This document shows, piece after piece, positions 22,097 to 26,493 of a DNA stretch of 26,493 bases; within the stretch, counting starts at the first letter, position 1, and each line of letters begins with the position of its first letter. A model generated the notes under the pieces. The model ran no database searches. It had not been told where the DNA came from and was given only the letters and a program-made list of their open reading frames with translations. A program made the translations under genes and the position numbers. Source of the DNA: Clostridiaceae bacterium (GTDB lineage Bacteria; Bacillota; Clostridia; Oscillospirales; Acutalibacteraceae); NCBI GenBank assembly GCA_016297645.1, contig JAEDGF010000023.1, forward strand, positions 1 to 26,493, written 5' to 3'.

Positions 22097-22960
22097 ATGA
22101 GTATCTTAATAGACGGGTTGAGTCTGGGCGCGATATTTGCGCTTATTGCTCTCGGCTACACAATGGTTTACGGCATTGCCAAAATGCTGAACTTCGCTCA
22201 CGGTGATATTATCATGGTGGGCGCGTATGCAATTTTTACCACTTTATCGTTAAACGGACATATCGCACTCGCAATAGTCATTTCGGTCGTTATCTGTACC
22301 GTCATGGGCATTGTTATGGAAAAGCTTGCCTATAAACCCCTTCGGGGTGCGTCGCCCCTTGCCGTTCTTATTACGGCTATCGGCGTCAGCTATCTGTTGC
22401 AGAGCGTTGCACAGATCATATACGGTTCCAAGGCGCAGAGCGTCAGCATCGGCAACTTCGGAACAATTGACATAGGCAGCGTAAAAATAAGCATATCTTC
22501 GATTATTACGCTTGTTGTAGGTGCCGTTATAATGACGGTCCTTACACTGTTTGTAAGCAAGACAAATACGGGCAGAGCAATGCAGGCTGTCTCCGAGGAC
22601 AGAGGTGCAGCTCAGCTCATGGGTATAAATGTTAATAAAATTATAACCGTCACCTTCGCGATCGGCTCGGCTCTTGCCGCCTGCGCGAGTATATTCTATC
22701 TTATGCAGATTCCCTCCGCGGAACCCACCCTCGGCGCAATGCCCGGAATAAAGGCGTTCACCGCGTCGGTTATCGGCGGTATCGGTTCGATACCGGGCGC
22801 TATGATAGGCGGAATCCTCCTCGGCGTGGTCGAAAAGGTCTGCCAGTCCATTCCGGCTATCTCGTCCTACACAACGGCGGTTGAGTTCGCACTGCTTATA
22901 ATAATACTTCTTGTCCGTCCCATAGGACTGCTCGGCAAGAAGAGAAGAGAGAAGGTGTAA
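22097..22960 (+). CDS. livH: LivH-type ABC permease
   Basis: The 287-aa membrane protein is one of two permeases of the importer. It starts MSILIDGLSLGAIFALIALGYTMVYG, a typical LivH N-terminus, and has LNFAHGDIIMVGAY (31-44), seven to eight hydrophobic segments and the cytoplasmic coupling motif GRAMQAVSEDRGAAQLMGIN (159-178) that contacts the ATPases. The C-terminus is short and basic. AAAAGGAGAT lies before the ATG. livM follows after 3 nt, so the operon is tightly coupled from here on. Confidence 0.93.
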   Translation: MSILIDGLSLGAIFALIALGYTMVYGIAKMLNFAHGDIIMVGAYAIFTTLSLNGHIALAIVISVVICTVMGIVMEKLAYKPLRGASPLAVLITAIGVSYLLQSVAQIIYGSKAQSVSIGNFGTIDIGSVKISISSIITLVVGAVIMTVLTLFVSKTNTGRAMQAVSEDRGAAQLMGINVNKIITVTFAIGSALAACASIFYLMQIPSAEPTLGAMPGIKAFTASVIGGIGSIPGAMIGGILLGVVEKVCQSIPAISSYTTAVEFALLIIILLVRPIGLLGKKRREKV

Positions 22961-22963
22961 TAA

Positions 22964-24154
22964 ATGGCAAAGAGTAAATTATTAAACAAGTACAAGCCTA
23001 AATATTACATCTGTTACGCCCTTGTCATCGTAATGCTCGGCGTCGCGATGGCGTTGCAGTCGATGGGCAAGCTCCCCACCAGTATGGCAAACCTGTTCGT
23101 TCAGATTGCCTATTCGATAATTCTTGCCGTTTCGCTTAACCTCGTCGTCGGCTTCCTCGGCGAATTATCGCTCGGTCATGCCGGATTTATGTGTATCGGT
23201 GCGTATCTCGGCTCATTCCTTGCCATTCAGCTCTCCGAAAAAATAGAGAGCAAGCTCATAGTTCTTATCATTTCGATGATATTCGGCGGTGCGGTCGCCG
23301 CGCTGTTCGGCTTTATTGTCGGCTTGCCGGCTCTGCGCCTTAAAGGCGACTACCTCGCAATAGTCACGCTGGCGTTCGGCGAAATAGTCCGTACCGTATG
23401 TAAGAACCTGCCCGCGTTCGGCGGCGCAATGGGTCTTACCACCAGACAGATAAAGTACGACACGAGAAAAGACACCTCGCTCTATATAGTCGCGTTTATT
23501 ACGGCCCTCGTTGTTCTGTTCCTTATTCAGAACCTTATCCGCTCGAAGCACGGCAGAGCCATAACGGCGATAAGAGATAATGAGATAGCGGCAAAGGCAA
23601 TGGGTATAAATGTTACCTTCTACAAGCTGTTCGTCTTTGTTATCGCGGCATTCTTCGCAGGCATGGCAGGCGTTATCTACGGACACTACACAACGCCCAT
23701 TCTGTATTCGGTGTTCTCGTACAACTACTCGATAGAAATTCTTGTTATGGTCGTTCTCGGCGGCATGGCAAGCATAAACGGTTCGATAGTTGCGGCAACG
23801 CTTATCACATTCATAAACTTCATGCTGCAAAAGAACCTGTCGGGCGACGCGGCTGCGTTTAAGAACCTTATATACGCAATAATTCTTATAGGAATGATCC
23901 TCTTTAACAATGCGCCGATATTTGCAAACCTCAAAAACAGAATCGCTCCGTCCTCGATTATGCGCCGCGCACGCGAAAAGAAAGCCCAACCCGGCGATAT
24001 CACCGACGACAGCGCCGATTGGAGAGTTATCCCTACAAAGATAAAGATGGACGAGATACTTTCCACCGACTTGCAGCCCAATGCTGCGTTTGAGCCGGAT
24101 AAGGCTAAATCAAGAGTCGGCAAAAAGAAAGAAGGAGGAGAAACCGATGAGTGA
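22964..24154 (+). CDS. livM: LivM-type ABC permease with long C-terminal tail
   Basis: The 396-aa protein is the second permease. GFLGELSLGHAGFMCIGAY (63-81) is the LivM family signature, and GRAITAIRDNEIAAKAMGIN (197-216) is the coupling motif. About eight to ten hydrophobic segments end near residue 320. The remaining 70 or so residues are charged and presumably cytoplasmic, which is longer than in typical LivM. The ATG at 22964 follows the livH stop by 3 nt and its ribosome binding site lies within livH. It overlaps livG by 8 nt. Confidence 0.92.
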   Translation: MAKSKLLNKYKPKYYICYALVIVMLGVAMALQSMGKLPTSMANLFVQIAYSIILAVSLNLVVGFLGELSLGHAGFMCIGAYLGSFLAIQLSEKIESKLIVLIISMIFGGAVAALFGFIVGLPALRLKGDYLAIVTLAFGEIVRTVCKNLPAFGGAMGLTTRQIKYDTRKDTSLYIVAFITALVVLFLIQNLIRSKHGRAITAIRDNEIAAKAMGINVTFYKLFVFVIAAFFAGMAGVIYGHYTTPILYSVFSYNYSIEILVMVVLGGMASINGSIVAATLITFINFMLQKNLSGDAAAFKNLIYAIILIGMILFNNAPIFANLKNRIAPSSIMRRAREKKAQPGDITDDSADWRVIPTKIKMDEILSTDLQPNAAFEPDKAKSRVGKKKEGGETDE

Positions 24155-24917
24155 TATTGTATTGAAAACGGAAAACCTCGGAATTTCCTTCGGCGGACTT
24201 AAAGCGGTTCAGGATGTTAACCTTGTCATAAGGAAAAAACAGCTTTACGGTCTTGTCGGCCCCAACGGCGCCGGAAAAACCACCGTGTTCAACCTTTTGA
24301 CGGGCGTTTATCAGCCCACCACAGGCACTTTTTACCTGAACGGTCAGGAGCTTAAAGGCAAAACGCAGGAGCAGATAAACCACAAGGGCATAGCGAGAAC
24401 CTTCCAGAACATCCGTCTTTTCAATAACATGAGCGTTATAAGAAATGTTATGGTCGGACTTCACAATCAGAAGCAATTCAAATGCAGTCCCTTTGCTTCA
24501 ATGCTCCGTCTGCCGAAGCACTTCAAGTGCGAGCGCGAAATGCGTGAAAAGGCAAAGGAGATTCTGCGCATCGTGGGTCTTGAAGACGAGAGAAACAACC
24601 TCGCCTGCAACCTCCCCTACGGCAAGCAGAGAAAGCTCGAAATCGCGCGTGCGCTTGCAACAAATCCCGTGTTGCTGCTCCTCGATGAGCCGGCAGCCGG
24701 TATGAACCCCCATGAAACGGACGACCTTATGCGTATAGTCAAAGAAATACGCGACAAGTTCGATATGACGATACTTCTTATCGAGCACGACATGAAGTTC
24801 GTTTCGGGACTTTGCGATGAGGTCACGGTGCTTAACTTCGGCACTACTCTTGCTCAGGGCAAAACGGAAGATGCTCTTAATAACCCCGAGGTTATCAAGG
24901 CGTACATAGGCGAATAA
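24147..24917 (+). CDS. livG: LivG-type ABC ATPase
   Basis: The 256-aa ATPase drives the importer from the cytoplasm. Walker A GPNGAGKTT is at 38-46, the signature region LPYGKQRKLEIARAL at 156-170 (the LSGGQ slot reads LPYGK as in many LivG), Walker B LLLLDEPAAG at 176-185 and the switch histidine H214. The longer spacer after Walker A with the FQNIRLFNNMSV segment is typical of LivG. AAGGAGGAG precedes the ATG at 24147, which lies inside the last codons of livM (8-nt overlap); an upstream in-frame start would extend far into livM and is not supported. Confidence 0.95.
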   Translation: MSDIVLKTENLGISFGGLKAVQDVNLVIRKKQLYGLVGPNGAGKTTVFNLLTGVYQPTTGTFYLNGQELKGKTQEQINHKGIARTFQNIRLFNNMSVIRNVMVGLHNQKQFKCSPFASMLRLPKHFKCEREMREKAKEILRIVGLEDERNNLACNLPYGKQRKLEIARALATNPVLLLLDEPAAGMNPHETDDLMRIVKEIRDKFDMTILLIEHDMKFVSGLCDEVTVLNFGTTLAQGKTEDALNNPEVIKAYIGE

Positions 24918-24930
24918 GGAGGCACGGAAA

Positions 24931-25641
24931 ATGGCATTACTCGAAGTAAAAAACCTTGAAGTCAGCTACGGCGTTATCCGCGCTCTCAAATCGATCAGCT
25001 TCCATGTCAACGAGGGTGAGATCGTGTCGCTTATAGGCGCAAACGGCGCTGGAAAGACCACCACCATGCAGAGCATTATGGGGCTTATCCCGATAAAAAG
25101 CGGTTCTGTCGTATATGACGGTAAGGATATAACAAAGACCCCCGGCTACAAGCTCATTCCGCTCGGAATGAGTCAGGTTCCGGAGGGCAGACGCGTTTTT
25201 CAGGAGCTTACCGTTTACGAAAACCTTCTCCTCGGCGCGTATACAAAAAAGGACAAGGCACAGATAAAGGCTGATATAGACAATATCTGCACCATGTTCC
25301 CGCGTCTGGGAGAAAGAAGAAAGCAGGTCGCCGGTACTCTCTCGGGCGGTGAGCAGCAGATGCTTGCAATGGGCAGAGCCATGATGAGCCACCCGAAGCT
25401 TTTGATGCTCGACGAGCCGTCGATGGGCTTGTCGCCGCTTCTTGTCGATCAGGTTTTTGATATCATAAAGGGCTTCCACAAACAGGGCGTTACGGTTCTG
25501 CTTGTCGAACAGAACGCGAAGAAGGCTCTTTCGATAGCCGACAGAGCTTATGTTCTCGAAACAGGCTCGATAACGCTTGAAGGAAAAGCATCGGAGCTTC
25601 TCGACAACGACGATATCAAAAAAGCCTACCTCGGAGAATGA
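24931..25641 (+). CDS. livF: LivF-type ABC ATPase
   Basis: The 236-aa protein is the second ATPase. Walker A GANGAGKTT is at 36-44, the Q-loop region precedes VPEGRRVFQELTVYENL (83-99) typical of LivF, the signature is LSGGEQQMLAMGRA (137-150) and Walker B is LLMLDEPSMG (157-166). The switch position has Q194 in LVEQN, which is normal for LivF. AAGGAGG lies before the ATG and the gap to livG is 13 nt. It forms the heterodimeric motor with LivG. Confidence 0.95.
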   Translation: MALLEVKNLEVSYGVIRALKSISFHVNEGEIVSLIGANGAGKTTTMQSIMGLIPIKSGSVVYDGKDITKTPGYKLIPLGMSQVPEGRRVFQELTVYENLLLGAYTKKDKAQIKADIDNICTMFPRLGERRKQVAGTLSGGEQQMLAMGRAMMSHPKLLMLDEPSMGLSPLLVDQVFDIIKGFHKQGVTVLLVEQNAKKALSIADRAYVLETGSITLEGKASELLDNDDIKKAYLGE

Positions 25642-25645
25642 CGCT

Positions 25646-26272
25646 ATGAAATATGTTAAGGTAACTGCAATTTTTCTCGCGCTGTGTATGGCGTTTGCGT
25701 TCGCTGCCTGCTCGAAAAAACAGGCGGACGGCAACACAACGCCTGCCGTTCCCTCTCAGGAGCCGCTCAGCGGTGCGGAGGTCGAACCCGATGTCAAATT
25801 CCTCGCGGCGTATTTTCCGTATGACGAGTCGTCCGTAAAGGCAGCCGAGCTTATTTCAAAGCAGACGGGAGCAAAGCTCTTTGCGCTTGAAACCGAGAAC
25901 GGCTATCCCGAGAAGGCAGACGAATGCGCAGCCCGTGCAAAGGACGAAAAGGCACAGAATGTCCGTCCGTCTCTCAAAAACAAACTCGACAGCATTTCGC
26001 CTTACAGTGTCGTGTTTATCTGCACTCCGTTGTGGGAGGATGATCTGCCGATGGCGTTTTACACCTTCTTCGAGGACTACGACATGAGAGATCGCATCAT
26101 CCTTCCGATCTGCTCCTCTGCCGATAAAGACGCTGCCGAAAAGTGCGAAGTACTCATAAAAGGCACTCTCGGCGACACGGCTGTGACGCTCGGCGGATTC
26201 CTCGTTTCACCCGGTGCCGAGCCGGACGAAGACGCAATGAAAGCGTACATTCAGCAGTCACTCTACGAATAA
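25646..26272 (+). CDS. Flavodoxin-like lipoprotein at the end of the liv operon
   Basis: The 208-aa product starts with a lipoprotein signal ending FAAC, with C22 as the lipid-anchored residue, then a Ser/Pro/Glu linker (about 23-48). The rest resembles the flavodoxin_4 type: VKFLAAYFPYDESSVKAAELI (50-70), TGAKLFALETENGYPEKADE (74-93), VVFICTPLWEDDLPMAFYTFFEDYD (122-146) and RIILPICSS (150-158). The first strand loop lacks the SxTGNT phosphate-binding motif of flavodoxins, so FMN binding is doubtful. The gap to livF is only 4 nt, with GGAG inside the livF end, so it belongs to the operon. A redox or ligand role next to the importer is inferred; nothing ties it to a substrate. Confidence 0.75.
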   Translation: MKYVKVTAIFLALCMAFAFAACSKKQADGNTTPAVPSQEPLSGAEVEPDVKFLAAYFPYDESSVKAAELISKQTGAKLFALETENGYPEKADECAARAKDEKAQNVRPSLKNKLDSISPYSVVFICTPLWEDDLPMAFYTFFEDYDMRDRIILPICSSADKDAAEKCEVLIKGTLGDTAVTLGGFLVSPGAEPDEDAMKAYIQQSLYE

Positions 26273-26276
26273 TTGA

Positions 26277-26334
26277 CACGGGATGGAAAAAGTCCGGATT
26301 GCAATAAAGCGTAAAATCCGGATAAAAGCCCGTG
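26277..26334. other. Nested hairpins after the liv operon
   Basis: CACGGG (26277-26282) pairs with CCCGTG (26329-26334) around an inner perfect stem TCCGGATT (26293-26300) with AATCCGGA (26315-26322). The minus-strand reading has CTTTTTCC after the inner stem, so it may also end transcripts entering from the right. Confidence 0.5.
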
Positions 26335-26420
26335 AAAGGACAGCGCTTTTGCGGCATACCTCCGCATAGCAAATGGTGTATACAACAAAATAATCCGTCC
26401 CGTTTCTGTGGACGGTCGCA

Positions 26421-26465
26421 AAAAACCGGCAGCCGTCCGTAATGGACAGCCGCCGGTTTTTCTTA
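26421..26465. terminator. Two-way terminator at the right end
   Basis: An 18-bp stem with two mismatches starts AAAAACCGGC (26421-26430) and closes GCCGGTTTTT (26452-26461), around a GTAAT loop. T-runs occur on both strands, which suggests that a convergent minus-strand gene ends beyond the window. Nothing else is recognised in 26335-26420 except a small TGCGG/CCGCA hairpin near 26349-26367. Confidence 0.88.
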
Positions 26466-26493
26466 CTTTGTGCAGTGGCTTATCTGCGGTTCG

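Noticed and set aside
1..26493. CRISPR array, insertion sequence, prophage or integrative element
   Set aside because: No evenly spaced direct repeats, no transposase, integrase or phage genes and no terminal repeats were seen; genes keep a uniform style across the window.

Overview
The window looks like a chromosomal segment of a Gram-positive anaerobe of class Clostridia, most likely a gut Oscillospiraceae/Ruminococcaceae-type bacterium. This rests on gene content (type I dockerin proteins, a two-gene TrkA/TrkH potassium system, a MurT/GatD-type pair, lipoprotein-anchored LivK, M3 oligoendopeptidase), on strong AGGAGG-type ribosome binding sites, on sigma-A promoters with 17-bp spacers and on a GC content near one half. 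The species is inferred; no rRNA is present. I see no insertion sequence, prophage, CRISPR array or integrase, and coding density is high with genes on both strands.

Layout. (1) 1-110: 3' end of a tRNA-like gene and a two-way terminator. (2) 112-4845: two divergently transcribed cytoplasmic glycosidases, a clan GH-D alpha-galactosidase-like enzyme (minus) and a GH38 alpha-mannosidase (plus). The 621-bp region between them holds both promoters and a purine-rich degenerate repeat. (3) 5085-7901: trkA-trkH potassium uptake operon (minus). (4) 8215-10549: two separately promoted secreted proteins, each with an N-terminal dockerin directly after the signal peptide; one carries a CHAP/NlpC-like cysteine peptidase domain and the other an unassigned C-terminal region. 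(5) 10557-13907: a CNNM/CorC-type membrane protein, a cytoplasmic sialidase-like protein and a GNAT acetyltransferase in one tightly packed operon. It is preceded by a leader with a promoter, a small leader ORF and an intrinsic terminator. (6) 14241-16418: a divergent murT-gatD-like pair. (7) 16559-18253: M3 oligoendopeptidase F. (8) 18420-20446: folD and a rhodanese-TtcA fusion (minus). (9) 20629-26272: a complete livKHMGF branched-chain amino-acid ABC importer operon with a flavodoxin-like lipoprotein as its last gene, ended by a strong two-way terminator.

How the genes work together. The glycosidases would trim imported alpha-linked oligosaccharides. The dockerin proteins would be exported and docked on cohesins encoded elsewhere. 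TrkAH handles potassium, and the CNNM protein probably handles Mg2+ or another divalent cation. MurT/GatD-like proteins suggest cell-wall amidation. Liv genes, PepF and FolD fit amino-acid/peptide and one-carbon metabolism.

The most interesting candidate is the leader of the CNNM operon (10586-10755). A consensus promoter is followed by a Shine-Dalgarno sequence, a 20-codon ORF rich in Asp and Pro codons, and then a strong intrinsic terminator placed so that a ribosome at the leader stop codon would cover its 5' arm. This resembles in logic the MgtL/CorL leader-peptide control of Mg2+ transporters, but would act on a CNNM-family protein in a Firmicute. Other points worth a second look are the rhodanese-TtcA fusion with an extra cysteine cluster, the divergent MurT/GatD pair, the flavodoxin-like lipoprotein lacking the usual phosphate loop, and the hairpins around livK.
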